From positions 38,502,091-38,566,090 of the forward strand of contig OY482846.1 of NCBI GenBank assembly GCA_960531495.1: a DNA stretch of 64,000 nt, in the 5' to 3' direction. Origin of the DNA: Zeus faber (Eukaryota; Chordata; Actinopteri; Zeiformes; Zeidae). A program made the translations under genes and the position numbers. Shown piece after piece: positions 35,308-46,844 of the stretch (positions within the stretch are counted from its first letter, which is position 1; the number at the start of each line of letters is the position of its first letter). Under the pieces are notes generated by a model. The model was not told where the DNA came from. It made no database searches and was given only the letters and a program-made list of their open reading frames with translations.

Positions 35308-36209
35308 CTTTAAATATAGAGGTTTGTGAATTTAGTTTGTTTTAGTTTATTTTGTCCAGTTAATTACCATATGTCATTAATTAATTATTCCATTGATTTT
35401 AAATTGATATTTCTTTCTGTTTTTATTTATTATTATTTTGATGTGAGCTGCTGTTACAGTGAAATTCCCCTGTGGGGATGAATACAATATATAGTATCTC
35501 TCTCAATCATTATGCAGTACTATATTTTAAATATCTGACTAATAGTAGGATGGAGTCATCATAAGTTAATTAAGTCACAATAACACGGATGGCAATTTTA
35601 TTCCTCTTCTCTCCATCTCTTTCTCCTCTGATGTGAAATAAGTCATTCCACACTTTTACGAGTTTCATGCCACTGGTTGTTTCGCCATAAGCATTTACAT
35701 GCACATGCTGGAAGTTCGTCATAGCCAGAAAGGACATTGTTAACAATGGCTGTGATACAAATGAACCATAATTGCATTTGCATTTGAGGCTGAAAATAAG
35801 TCAGAAAGTCAAGGTAGCCATCCTGAATATCTTGAAAAGGCGTGATTGTTTTAAGTACTTCATACAATATGATGTGGATGTGTGACTCCATGACTAATAT
35901 TCACAATAACTACAGAGGAAATGTCAGTTCCGAATGTCGATTTTCTTGTTCATTTTCATTATGTATCGCAGTAATAAGTGAGCAAGAGATGACACAAACA
36001 TAAATGCATTGCTTTGTGCAATATGACTGTGGCAGACAAAACCAGCTGCAGACAACAGCACGCTTCCCTTTCGATTCTTGGCAGGGAGTTTGTCTGTCTT
36101 GAAGAGGGGATCGGCGCACAGGCTCGTGAGCAGCACAGCAGCAGAACACCATTCTTCCTGAGCCTGAGAGGATCATTATCATCCGCATTATTATTATAAT
36201 AGTTGTTGT
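33931..36209. other. Unassigned DNA with short retroelement tails
   Basis: GTGAAATTCCCCTGTGGGGATGAATA at 35,459-35,484 resembles a fish LINE 3' end. A similar TTCCCCAGAGGGAAATTCAGG lies at 39,664. A TA tract lies at 35,259-35,305. The interval 33,935-35,100 shows no recognised repeat or gene; the 113-codon minus frame at 34,762-34,421 is unrecognised. Confidence 0.4.
35259..35305. repeat. (TA)n microsatellite
   Basis: Pure AT/TA tract preceded by TATG-rich DNA. Confidence 0.95.
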
Positions 36210-36379
36210 CCTCAGTTGTTATATATATTGTGGCCAGTGTGCCGTTTTGTGAAATGGACAATCAAATTTTCGCCATGTTTGCGCACCATGGCTCTCTGCC
36301 CTTCCTGTGCTGTCCCCTCTCCGTCCCCCCTCAGCTCCCAGGGCAGTGCTGCCGCGGGAAATCAGGGAGCTGGGCAGAC

Positions 36380-36715
36380 CTCTGGGCAGGAGTGCGGACA
36401 CTACGGATGGTCTGGCCACGACCGCCACAACTGTCCTTGGATGGAACCCACCAGACCCCTCCCAAGAATGGAGGCTACCACGTTCCAGTAAGGCTACAAG
36501 GGGGTAGACATCAGGCTTTGCTGGACTCGGGCTGGTTGCAGACAATGGTCCAGCAACACCTGGTTCGACCCGGGGTTAGACAGGTGGAGATTTGTTGTGT
36601 GCATGGGGATATTCACACGTATCCGATAGTCTTGCTCTTAATTTGTTACAAGGGAATAAAGCCTATCCCGCTACCTGATTTTGGGCACGGATTGGCCAGG
36701 GTTTTAACGCATTGA
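36380..36715 (+). pseudogene. Gypsy gag-protease remnant
   Basis: A degenerate CCHC-type knuckle (CGHYGWSGHDRHNCPW) is followed in a shifted frame by VPVRLQGG and LLDSG at 36,518-36,532, the Asp-Ser-Gly active site of a retropepsin. CVHGD and YPIV downstream fit the fish Gypsy protease family. The reading frame ends in HGLARVLTH at 36,715. The protease would process the polyprotein in an intact element; here the product is truncated. Confidence 0.8.
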
Positions 36716-36904
36716 TGAGAGAGGCTGAGGTAGTGCACGCTGACGCGGAGGGGCTGTCAGCGGGCGTGACGGGTGCAGGGGCAGCGGGATCCCAAGTACG
36801 GTCTCCCCCGGTCCCTTTAATCTTCCCTATCGTCGATTTTCCGTTGGAGGAGTCGCGAAACGACACCCAACGTGGGGCCTTTTAGGGGGTCATTGAAATC
36901 TATG

Positions 36905-37170
36905 GCGTATTGACGCGCCTAGACACCGTGCTCACTCACCTGTACTTTTCAGTGTTTGGAAACAGGTTATATCGAGTGAGCCATGACACTCAGACAGGAG
37001 AGGAGATAACCCAGTTGTTGGTGCCGAAGAGCCAAAGGGAAATGCTCTTCCAGGTGGCTCACCATAACCCGATCGCCGGTCACCTTGGTCACGAGAAAAG
37101 AATTCTGCGGATAATGGCCCGTTTCTATTGGCCGGGCATTTGGGCAGCTGCGCGTAAATGGTCCTGAGTC
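36905..37170 (+). pseudogene. Gypsy integrase N-terminal (HHCC) domain remnant
   Basis: The frame contains YRVSHDTQTGEE, then AHHNPIAGHLGHEK, the His-His part of the integrase zinc-binding domain (37,057-37,100), and RFYWPGIWAA, the usual following helix. A stop codon (TGA near 37,165) cuts the frame just before the expected cysteine pair; a ctgtcctgagtgccag segment downstream probably holds those cysteines. Confidence 0.85.
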
Positions 37171-37179
37171 CTGTCCTGA

Positions 37180-37671
37180 GTGCCAGTTAGTCAACCCTCC
37201 AGCTACGCCAAGAGCGCCGTTGAAACCCCTCCCCCTAGTCGAGGTCCTGTTCAAAAGATTCGGTATGGACCTCATCGGGCTGTTAGATTGCAGTGCCCAC
37301 GGGTATCGCTTTGTGTTTCCTCGTGGATTATGCAACCTGGTACCCAGAAGCAGTGCCCCTGCGCAGAATTACAGCCAAAAGTGTGGCGCAGGCGTTGTTT
37401 CAGGTCATCTCCCGAGTCGGGATTCAAAAGGAAATCCTGACCAACCAGGGCACTACCTTTATGTCACGTACACTTCGGGAACTTCACGAGTTACTGGGTG
37501 TTCGTTCAATTCCGACCAGCATTTACCATCCCCAGACTGATGGCCTGGTAGAGCGGTTTAATAAAACGCTGAAAAACATGATTCGAAAGTTCGTCACAAC
37601 GATAGCCATAATTGGAAGTGGTTGGACTCCCTGTTGTTTGGCGTGCAGGAGGTTCCCCAGGCCTCCACAAG
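37180..37671 (+). pseudogene. Gypsy integrase catalytic core remnant
   Basis: The first acidic residue lies in FGMDLIG (Asp codon 37,268-37,270). A frameshift falls near 37,310-37,330. The second conserved position, usually Asp in a TDQG-type motif, is Asn (LTNQG, codon 37,443-37,445). The Glu of the third motif is present in DGLVERFN (37,551-37,553). So two of three catalytic residues remain and strand transfer activity would be lost. The family role is insertion of the cDNA into the genome. Confidence 0.85.
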
Positions 37672-37778
37672 ATCCACAATGCATTGCATTGACATTTCAC
37701 TGCATATAAGTATGAGAGTATGTACTGTATATGTATGTGACGATAAAACCTCTTGAATCTTCAATCTTGAATCTTGAT
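37672..37778 (+). mobile_element. LINE-type 3' tail (family C), copy 3, inserted in integrase
   Basis: GCATTGACATTTCACTGCAT, GTGACGATAAAACCTC and TTGAATCTTCAATCTTGAAT are the family C end. Gypsy coding sequence resumes right after it with TTCTCCCTTTGAACTC (a SPFEL-type motif), so this fragment was inserted after the Gypsy element. It is strongly 5'-truncated. Confidence 0.75.
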
Positions 37779-38240
37779 TTTCTCCCTTTGAACTCTTCTT
37801 TGGCAGGAGACCCCAGGGGGTGCTAGACCTAATTAAAGAAAAAAGGAAGGAAGGTCCTAGCATCAGTAAGAATGAAATACAGTACATTATGGACCTGAGA
37901 GCAAAGTTACACACGCTGATTTGGCAATTATTTGCTCCAGGCTCAGGAACGTCAACGCCTCTTATACGACAGGGGGGCTCGACCCAGACAATTTGCACCG
38001 TGAGACAAGGTGCTAGTGTTGCTCCCTACATCCAGCTCTAAATTGCTTGCGAAGTGGCAAGGGCCTTTTGCGGTCACACGGTGGATTAGCGAGTTCAATT
38101 ATGAGGTTGAACGGTCTGACAGGCAGGGGGCGACACAGATTTAACACCTGTACCTCTTCAAAGAATGGAGGGCGTCCGTGGCTCTGGTCAGGCTGGTCAT
38201 TGAGCGAGATGAATTGGGGCCGGAGGTTCAACATTAGAAT
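37779..38240 (+). pseudogene. Gypsy integrase C-terminal remnant
   Basis: SPFEL-like sequence is followed by RRPQGVLDLIKE, SISKNEIQYIMDLRAKLHTL, then in another frame KLLAKWQGPFAVTR and VNYEVE-like residues, typical of the Gypsy integrase tail (GPY/F-type region WQGPF). Two or more frameshifts are present. It ends near 38,235 in DELGPE. Confidence 0.8.
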
Positions 38241-38324
38241 ATCACGGTATACCGTCATACTGATATACCGTCATACTGGTATACCATCACATTCCTTATC
38301 CATTTATATACAGTATATATAGGT
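38241..38324. repeat. Short direct repeats, ATACCGTCATACTG type
   Basis: GGTATACCGTCATACTGATA is followed by a second ATACCGTCATACTG and a third diverged ATACCATCACATT copy. TA-rich sequence follows. It may be an end of the Gypsy element or of the next element. Confidence 0.5.
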
Positions 38325-39088
38325 ATATTAAGGGGCTAACGATTCACCGATACGAATCAGAAAGGGGTTTAACGTAATGGATGCGACTACATCGATATGC
38401 GGGCCCCTGGATCGGTCTAAATGTACTATGAATAGGTGGATTGCGCGAGTTACAAATCGGTTCACTGAAGCTTTGCTACTAAATCTCCTTTCGTATAAAC
38501 TAAGGTGTTATTGAAGACTCACTGATCTCATGTTACAAGTCATGTTATTTCCAATATAATAATTATTTGTTTTGTTTGGAGACACAGGGAACGGCATGCA
38601 CGGTGAACTGGAAAACTCCCCCTCCATTACGCAAACCACTGTCCTGATCCAAGGCTGAACGGGAGAGTTCCATAGATGGGTTTAAAATGTCTGTTTCATA
38701 CAAGTAGGAAACAAAAAAAAAACAAATGGATCTAAAATGAAAACACAAGACAACTGTCACGGCTATGGGCGTGGCAGGTACGGCGCAGTGCTGTCTGGAA
38801 GAGAAGGGGGGGTCTCCCCTCCAATTCTCTGAGTTAGGTTTACGTTTTTCATTTTCCATACAAGTAAGAAACTTAGGAAACTAAATAAATGAAAATCTCT
38901 CTCTTAATCCCTGTTCAGCTTGAACCCCGCGCTGCGTCTCAGTGTGCCGTTCAGAGCTTCAACTGATTCATGATAGCAGCCACGTGGCTGTTATTACACA
39001 CTGATGTTTATTGTTACCTTCCAGGCTACTGTTTTGGCCATAAACTACGCTGTTGAACTGACAACCAAACAACCAAACACTTCTCCCT

Positions 39089-39151
<63 letters not shown>

Positions 39152-39645
39152 GTCTCTCTCCGACTCTCGCCATACACACTTATGAACCACCTGCAGTAAA
39201 ACACATTATAACTGACAATAACCAATACTTCACCGCATCCAGGGTCATGACAAAATAAATGTATATTACTTTAACACAATCACAATAAATTATATAATAT
39301 ATTAAATATTATTATGCCTAATGCTATAAAGTATAGTATAAACAGTAAGTAAGTATAAACATAAATACTTTGGATTCCCTGGTCTTTTATGAACCACATC
39401 TATTTGAAGGTAAGCAATGCCACTTTTATATCTTTGCCTTATTTAAATTTATTATGGAAAATGAATGACTACATTAAACACATGTTAGAACTGTATCAGA
39501 TGTATTGCATCATATTGCATTGCATGGAATCGTGCCAAATCCTTCAGTATTATAACGTATAGTCCCTGAATCGTATCGTAGCCCATGTAAATATATGCGT
39601 ATCTGATCGTCTTAGATCGTCGGAGAGATGCGCACCCCTAATAGA
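38325..39645. mobile_element. Probable nonautonomous hAT element
   Basis: The left end AAGGGGCTAACGATTCACCG with CGATACG words and the right end CGGAGAGATGCGCACCCCTAA are inverted relatives of the fish hAT terminus AGGGGTGTAACGATTC. Sequences rich in ATCG/CGAT lie at both ends. About 1.3 kb separate them; no transposase domain is recognisable. Possible 8-bp target duplications (TAGGTATA/TAGATAAG) match poorly. The long CT run lies inside. Confidence 0.55.
39099..39160. repeat. (CT)n microsatellite
   Basis: CT/TC dinucleotide run with CGCT and TGTC interruptions. Confidence 0.95.
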
Positions 39646-42429
39646 TAAGGTTAATGATATAAGGTTCCCCAGAGGGAAATTCAGGATTAGCAATTCCAAG
39701 TAATTCATGCAGTACTGTGTTCACCAAAAATGCATCATTCATGACTAATATTTACAATAATGACCAAGGAAGTCATCACTCCAGACTGCATGCCACACTA
39801 ACCCAAACATCCCAGTCGCGTAACCCTAATTTTGAGCATATGCTAATCTACACAGGAAGTGCCGCCAAGCGGATCTTGGAGGACGATGGAGACAATGTGG
39901 AGCCCGGCCCTGTCCTTCACCTCGGCGGAGGGAAACCAACACAATTTCCCATCTTTTATGAGGTTGCCGCACGCAATCAGAGACTGCCCACATACGTATA
40001 TATCGCTTACCGCATGGCTAAATGGAAATGCAGGTCCCACCCGACATTATGATATTTACTCACATTCGGACGAAGACCAAGGTTAAACGCTTCCTGTTTT
40101 TATTTTTATTTTATGGAAACCATGTGTCACTGTCAAACTGCAGAACAGAACAGAAGAAAATGGGAAAGAAAGGGCTGAGAGAGCCTCAATTTGTGGGACG
40201 AAATGTTTTGCCGCTGTTTCACGACAGTATGTATTATTCACGCCCTTATCCCCTGAAAAGGAAAAAAGAGGTTAACATGATCTTGCTTTTTATTTCCCCC
40301 TCTTTTGAATCTGACATGAATTTTAAACAAGGCGTCGTTCTGATCCAGAAATGTGATTCCCCCCCAACCCACCCCACCCATTGTGCTCGCCGAAATGATA
40401 AATAAATGATCAAATGTGAAGAACATTAACCATGGCATGAATTGCTTCTTGGGTTCTGCTAAAAGTTATCAAGTTATCAAGAGGATAAAAGTTTCAGATT
40501 TTGATTAATTCACAGCATTAGAAAAACGAGCTGGTGTACCGTGAGGAACCAGGACATTCTAAAACAAACTCTAATAGAACCTTAGAAACCGCAGAGGAGT
40601 TATTGGTAGGTCCAACCGCAGGTACGTTTTTGGGACGAGGAACCATCTGAATGGAATCCATTTCAAAATTGAATTCCTCCTGTGGAGAAAGTTCTCATGC
40701 TGAAAGAGTTTGGTCAGAGGAAAAGAGGCCGATAGTGATGTTAGGCAACTGCTGAAATCAGGACTCCCAACATTTATTTCCCAATTTACTTGAAACACAA
40801 ACACTTAAAGGCTATAGGGTTAATTTTCCATTTTTAAGCTAACTGCATAGTAATTCTATAATAATAGTAATGTTAGTGCCAGCACACTGCTTATACCGCA
40901 AGTCCCAAATGTTTAAGTAATGAATTTGGCAGTGGGGGTCAGTATTAAGACAAAAAATACGTACTGCAGATCATGCAATATAACGCAAAACTTGTTTTGC
41001 GATACTTTTGTTATCATGGTAAATGTTTTGTGGTAGTAGTAAATCATGGGAAATATATTGTGATCGTATGGTATCCTTGGAAAAATTGATTGATTGAAAA
41101 TGGATTTAAAGACTCAAGATCTTTATTTGTTAAATGCTGTCATACAAGTACTGTATGGTGCAGCAGAATAATAAATCGTGGGATTAAAATATGTTAGCGG
41201 GTCAGCAAAGCAGGCCTGCCTATTGTAATGCCCCAGAGAACGGCACCCAGCGGCCCCGCTCGAACCCCCCCCAATTCCGCCGTGTGGGGAGCCGAGCTTT
41301 TGGAGAACATAGTCACTAGAGGATTACAATAACAATAACTAAAAATCACACTATTTTGTGCGATTTGGAGTGGAAACGAATTTCAATGGCTCTTCTGTGT
41401 GAAAAGCATGCAACAGCTAAGCCCGACAGATCGACCTATCTTTCATGCCCCTTTCAGCAAGCACAACTTAATTTAAGGCTGAAAGTCAAATTCTGCTGCA
41501 AAAGCCCCAGGGGGCGACGGGGACACGACTGCAGCCCTCACGGTTAAAGAACTTTCACAAAGCTTTCTGACCGGAAGTTGGCTGGTTACCGTTTTGCGAA
41601 TAAGGGGCCAAAAATGGCTCCCCAATTGGCAATGTCCTGGGGTAAGGTATTGAATCATGATTTGTTTGGGAGGTCAGTTTGGCGAGATTGACGTTGGTTT
41701 AGACAGCCAGGTGAAGCGTGTAATCCCAATAATTTTGAAATAAAGACAGAGATATTGATACAAGGGAGCGGAAAGATGGAGAAAAAACAGTGCGCATGTT
41801 TTAGGATGAATACGTTCCTAGCTTGGAAGCAATTAGCTGACAGTTGTGAGAGGTTTTAGATAAATAATTATTCCTCCCTGGACAACTCATTTAGTTTGTT
41901 TAGCCATTTTTTTCTCTTTTTCTCAGTTTCACCTTTGATAAAACTTTTCACTTTTTAATAAAAAATTTCAGATTTTTCCAATGGCCTTAAGAAAAACCTA
42001 ACTACAGTATCTACAGCAGAATGACATTGCAGGTAGAAAAAATTGTCAGTTGTCAATTCAAGTCGGACCAATGTTTTCTACCATCACTTATGACTTTACC
42101 CATCATGCAATTGGGGTCTCTTCATTTGGAAAACTTAACATATAGTCGGGATATTAGGGAGAACATTTTTATTAAGCTTTTTGTCTGGATTCTCGTGACG
42201 TCATCAAATTGATTCATTTCCATTCAGCCAATCGTCCAGTCCGATCAAAGCATTACATTAGGAAGCCCTGCTCCACCCACTGAACGGGTTTTTCGCTTTC
42301 GCATGAACCTGTTTAACTTTCACCTGCAAGAGGCGCTAGTGAGAACATTTGCATCTGTTGTTCATAGGTCCGCTTGTGAATATTGACTGGGGACTTTGTT
42401 TTTTTTTTTAACTTCTTTTGTTGTAACAA
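39646..42429. other. Mostly unassigned DNA
   Basis: Two short retroelement-like tails are seen: CCCCAGAGGGAAATTCAGG near 39,667 and AAGATCTTTATTTGTTAAATG with CAAGTACTGTATGGTGCAGC near 41,120-41,165. Other frames (39,717-40,052; 40,022-40,405) are unrecognised. No host gene is supported. Confidence 0.4.
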
Positions 42430-43260
42430 CAACGGGCGTATTGTCGGTCTCCTCCGGTGGTTGTTAAGAATATTCTATTTCATCGTCACATTCAGGTCGA
42501 AATCCGCTGTTTGAAATGTTCTCCAATTCCAGGATAACGCCAGTATCTGTTTCAGCATCGCTGTCGCTCTCTGCGTCGCTGTCGGAGAACTGACTATCAT
42601 CATGGAAAATGAAGTCCAGTACACGCTGCTTACACTGACTTGGATCTATCGCACTGGTCAGATTAAGGTCCGCGATATGATTTAGATCATCCGCCATCCG
42701 CTTCTCGAAATCCATAACAACACGGAGACTAAAGTTTTCACAGACAAGTGAAACCGGATCCTCATCTTGTTTACGGAAGTGACATCAGCATTACTGCTTC
42801 ATTGGTATACGTTGGTACACAGCCCCTACACAACGATGTCTCCGTGTGTGTAAAAGTAGTACGATTTGAAGGTTGAACTCTATCAAAAGGGTTTCACATT
42901 GTGACTTCACATTACATGGAATATGGAGGAATGACCTTCACCTAGATGGTCAATTTAAAGGAAACGATCGATCGGCGTTGTTCAGCTCTATTCCGTGTCT
43001 CGGTAAGTGGACTGTGTTTCCCCATGTATTCTAACGGGAATATTCAACTCCATGTTTAAAATTTTTCTACTATATATAAATCAAACTTGGTTTTTACAAT
43101 ACGTTGAGAGGTTATAAACAAAACAAAAAAAAACAAAGGAACACGAATCTGGAAAAATCTAATTTTCCTTCTAGAACGGTTTTTTCAACTTATTTGGCTG
43201 CTCCTAGCGATTTTGGAAGCGCGCAAGATAGCGGGTTTCGCTGCGGTGGGTTACATATGA
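42430..43260 (-). mobile_element. DNA transposon fragment, copy A
   Basis: Homologous over its length with 60,073-60,832 in the same orientation. Shared blocks include TTTCATCGTCACATTCAGG, CGGATCCTC(A/G)TCTTGTTTACG, ATGTCTCCGTGTGTG, AAACGATCGATCGG and GGCTGCTCCT. The coding part is on the minus strand. The family may be piggyBac-like, judged only from the acidic N-terminus, so the class is tentative. Confidence 0.7.
42464..42715 (-). pseudogene. Transposase-like N-terminal fragment, acidic
   Basis: An 83-codon frame starts MDFEKRMADDLNHIADL and carries a Ser/Asp/Glu-rich stretch (SDSDAESDSDAETD) at about residues 43-58. It ends in EIEYS at a TAA; the corresponding position in the second copy is open, so this stop is a mutation in copy A. 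Acidic N-termini of this kind occur in piggyBac-type transposases. Catalytic domains are absent, so function is lost. Confidence 0.55.
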
Positions 43261-43383
43261 AATTAATAATTACAAAAAATATGTTTTATAATTTTGAATG
43301 TTGAAGGTTTATAGACATCAAAAGTTAAGACAGATTTTGGTCAGTCTTTAATTCAATTATAGAGTATATGTACAGTATATATA

Positions 43384-43830
43384 TCTTTCCATCTTTCCTA
43401 CCCCCACTCCTCATTTCATCCTTCCTTCCGTTGTTCTTTTTGTCATCCCTTCCTTCCATCCTTCATTCCCTCCTCCTCCTTTCTCTCTTTCCGCTCCTCC
43501 TCCATTCCGTCCTTCCTCTCCTGGTTCCTTCCTTTCTCTCCTGGCTCCATCCCTTTCTTTCTTCCATCCTTTCCCCCTCCTTGTATCCCATCCTTGGTTC
43601 CTTTTTAATTTCCTCCTCTCCTACTCCTTTTCGTCCTTCCTCTCATCATTCCTTCCTTCGTCTCCTCGTTCCTTCCTTCCATCCTTCAATCCTTCCTTCT
43701 ATCCTTTCCCCATCTTTCATTCCATCCTTTCATTCCCATTTATTTTTCCTGCTTTCCCTTGTACCTTTGTTTTTCCATTCCTTCCTTATTTCCTTTTGTT
43801 CCTTTGTTTTTCCCTCTTGTAGATATTGTG
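43384..43830. repeat. Long pyrimidine-rich CTTC/TTCC tract
   Basis: About 450 bp consisting mostly of TTCC, CTTC, CCTCC and TTTC words on the plus strand. The 182-codon Ser/Leu/Phe/Pro-rich open frame across it follows from the composition. Such tracts can form triplex DNA. Confidence 0.9.
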
Positions 43831-43934
43831 TTTTAATTATCGTTCATATAATGCTTAACGTTGCACTTAAATCCATCTTTTCATATCACTCGTACACAGT
43901 ACACAGCGGAAATTGAAAAGAGTGAGCAGTGTTG

Positions 43935-43935
<1 letters not shown>

Positions 43936-43965
<30 letters not shown>
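43936..43965. repeat. (CA)n microsatellite
   Basis: Pure CA run. Confidence 0.95.
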
Positions 43966-43967
<2 letters not shown>

Positions 43968-44784
43968 ACACACAAATTGTGGTCCAAGGAGGCCTCCCAT
44001 TTTCCACCCTCAGCCACCTTTAGCAGCCAGAGACTGAGCGGAATGTCACTGCAGCCCCGCCAGAAGGGAGAGTTTAGCCAGATGGAGAGGAGCGACGGGC
44101 ACGTCCCAAAGCGCCCGACGCCCTGGGAGTCCGGGCGGCTCGCACACCAAAACCAAATCATCCATCCACTACGGCGTACAGAATTTTTTAAACTTTTTTT
44201 TATTTTGTAAAATAATTTGTGAGACAGAACAAGTTCAACAGTTCGAGACGGATGCGAGCGCCGTCATCCTTAATTACCGCGTGATGGCCGGGTCGGGTAA
44301 AGGAAGGTAGTTGACAGTTTGGGTTCTCATGTTCCCCGGCAAATCGTCGTCTTGAGATTAAATCCTTTTACCCCCTCTCCCTCCACCCCCCCAAATTTAT
44401 ATATTAGGGGATGGGGGAGATTAAACCCTTTGATCAACCTCCCCCCAAAAAATATAAATAAACATATATATAAAGTTAATATTGAAGATTATAAATGTAT
44501 ATGTATAAATGAATGATGTATGTCGATTGTGAACGTCTGTCGGTTCAAGGTTAGTTGGAAATAAGGCTTACATAGATGAAATAAAATATCACAAGGTCTG
44601 GCTGAGGGCAAGATTTACCAATTAATGCACATTTCAGACGTGAAAACCTTATTATGTATTTAGTATGAAAATGTATTATGTTGTAAAACAGGTAAGTGCT
44701 GCCGGGTTAAGTGAAATAAATTGATCCAGGCGGCGACGGCAGTGGTGGCTGCTTATCGATCCGGGCCGCAGTTGCTTTTAGTCA
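43966..44784. other. Unassigned stretch
   Basis: Mixed DNA followed by C-rich and AT-rich patches (44,370-44,520). The frames at 43,929-44,210 on both strands are unrecognised. Confidence 0.35.
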
Positions 44785-44844
<60 letters not shown>

Positions 44845-44857
44845 CACACGCACACAC
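44785..44857. repeat. (CA)n microsatellite
   Basis: CA repeat, pure to about 44,842 and then interrupted by GGCACACG. Confidence 0.95.
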
Positions 44858-46769
44858 TTTACACTACTTTACCAAACAAAACTTGTGTCTGCTCGGCCTT
44901 GCTTTCCGTCCGGGTTGGCACTTTCACTCCTCATAATTTCTCGGGACGACATCGTCCCTAAGTGGAGATCACTGTCGAGTCGTGCCGCAGCCTTCCTTTC
45001 TGGGTTTTAGGATCCGCTAATCGCCTCATTTGAATTAGGAACGCAAGCGTCACCTGCTAAGGTGTGTTAAGAAGCCCCCGTGAGTAAACGTGGCAGGAAG
45101 AGGACCCACCCCAACACATTTAAATTCAAATACGCTTTTGATGTTTTTCTCCAGTGATCTGGCATAGGCCTGCCGTCGCTTGCCGTTGGGTTGTGTTAAT
45201 CAGAATCTGGGGATTTTCATGGGCCGGCAGAGTTTTGCACTTCACGCCTATGGAGAGAGTAACAAGGAGTTTTGGGGTCAAGTTGGGTCGGCATCTGGGT
45301 TATGGAGCTCTACCTCGTCTCTGTGCGCTCCGCGAGCCATCTTGACTCCTGTGCTCAACACAAGTGTCGACCTTTTACTGTCCAAGATCACGTTTTTTTT
45401 TTTTTTTGGGGGGGGGGGGGGGGGGGTGTAGCGGTCTCCTCGGCTTTATTCCTATTTATTTATTTTTTTGCCCAGGCTGCATTTATGTTGACAGTTAATT
45501 TAAGCGGATCAAGGTGTCCAGCCGCTGTGTCTTAAAGCAAAAAAGGCTTAGTATGACAAATAGCAGGGGCCGTACACTCCAAAGTCTATCTAGTTTTCCC
45601 AGCTGCGCTACACCCGCTCTCCGTCTGCGAAGATTAACCTTTCCGGCGACTCTGGCTTTGATTATTTCCATAGTCGGCCTCAGAGAAGGTGCGAATGGGG
45701 GGGTTTGGGTGTGGGGGTTGGTGGCGCAGCTGGCTTTCGCCCGCCACTGGAAAAAAAAAACTAAAATACATCCTCGATCCTATTCATATAGAAGTCAGAG
45801 ACTAGCCAGAGAGATTGGAGGGTAGGGCGGTGGGGGGCAGGACGGAGTTAGGCATTAGAAGAGTCCGGCTTCTGTCACACCGGCTCAATTAGCGTCGCTC
45901 GTTTTGACAAGCCCTACCGCACGTCATCCTTCAACGAGCACGATCATCAGCGGGATCAACTTTGGGAGATCTAAGAGGTGTTGTTTTCTTTGGGAGTTGT
46001 CGACTTGTTAGCAGCGTTGCTCTGGACAAGAATCTTTGAGCACAGCTGACGTAAGACATGGTTAAAGAAAAAATAGAAAAAATGAAATGTCTTGTCAAGC
46101 CCTCTCTACGTTTCGGCTGTTTTATCATATATCTCTTTCCTACTCGTGCTTGTCTTGGCGGTACATTGAGAGCGAAACAAAATGCTTCAAAGATCATTCA
46201 TTGCCAGGCTTCATCTCTAACAGCCATCAATTCTGTTTGCGTCTCAACATCACTATTTTGGGTTACGCTTTGAAATCTTGAAGGATTAGTTTAGGGTGAG
46301 GAGGAGGCCTTTTTATTCGACAGCATGTAAGAACTCGGTGCCTTCATTGTAGGTTGAAATAAACACCAGGGGCCACACAAAGATTAACTTTCTTACAACA
46401 AACACCACAAAAGCTTAACCTTGTTTGCGTCAAATTTGACCCATTTTGATGTTTGAGGGCCGTAAAAAAATACCCATAATGAAATTTTTTTAATTTGAAA
46501 TTAAGTCTATTTTCCGAAAAGCGAGCCAAAATATACAAAAATGGTAATATTTCAATTGGTAATGTTGGTAAATGGAAATGGAAAATGGTAATGGTAATGG
46601 TAAATGGCTATTTATAATTTTTGCGTGCAGCTGCTACACATTTTTGGACATACAGTACTACAGTACATACTGTTGTGTATCAAATTAGATGCATATTAAT
46701 TGTAGGTTTACCAGAGGGGTCAAATTAAGGAAAAGGATTGTTATGGGGAATCATGAAACAGTGAAACTG
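44858..46769. other. Mostly single-copy-looking DNA
   Basis: No transposon family is recognised. It includes the T15-G19 run described separately, G-rich words at 45,690-45,725 and an ATGGTAATGG-type short repeat at 46,540-46,610. Frames near 45,154-45,535 overlap and are unrecognised. Confidence 0.35.
45393..45426 (+). repeat. T15 followed by G19 homopolymer run
   Basis: Fifteen T (45,393-45,407) are followed directly by nineteen G (45,408-45,426). A G run of this length can form a quadruplex. The exact lengths may suffer from sequencing error. Confidence 0.85.

Positions 46770-46827
<58 letters not shown>
46770..46827. repeat. (AAT)n microsatellite
   Basis: AAT trinucleotide repeat. Confidence 0.95.
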
Positions 46828-46829
<2 letters not shown>

Positions 46830-46844
46830 TAGCTGTAGGCAGCA

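Larger units (their letters stand above)
36210..38240 (+). mobile_element. Ty3/Gypsy retrotransposon, internally deleted and mutated
   Basis: Remnants appear in the order nucleocapsid zinc knuckle, protease, integrase N-terminal zinc domain, integrase core and integrase C-terminal region. The whole reverse transcriptase and RNase H part is absent between about 36,720 and 36,940. Frames change several times and stops interrupt the coding sequence. LTRs were not identified. A LINE-tail fragment sits within the integrase at 37,672-37,778. The element cannot be autonomous. Confidence 0.85.

Noticed and set aside
36210-38240. Host gene derived from a Gypsy integrase
   Set aside because: Several frameshifts and stops, a missing catalytic Asp and an inserted LINE tail show plain decay rather than a maintained frame.
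42464-42715. Small acidic host protein
   Set aside because: A second copy at 60.1 kb with different stop mutations shows it is a transposon remnant.
43368-43916. 182-codon Ser/Leu/Phe/Pro-rich plus-strand frame
   Set aside because: Entirely explained by the pyrimidine-rich CTTC tract, which lacks most stop codons.
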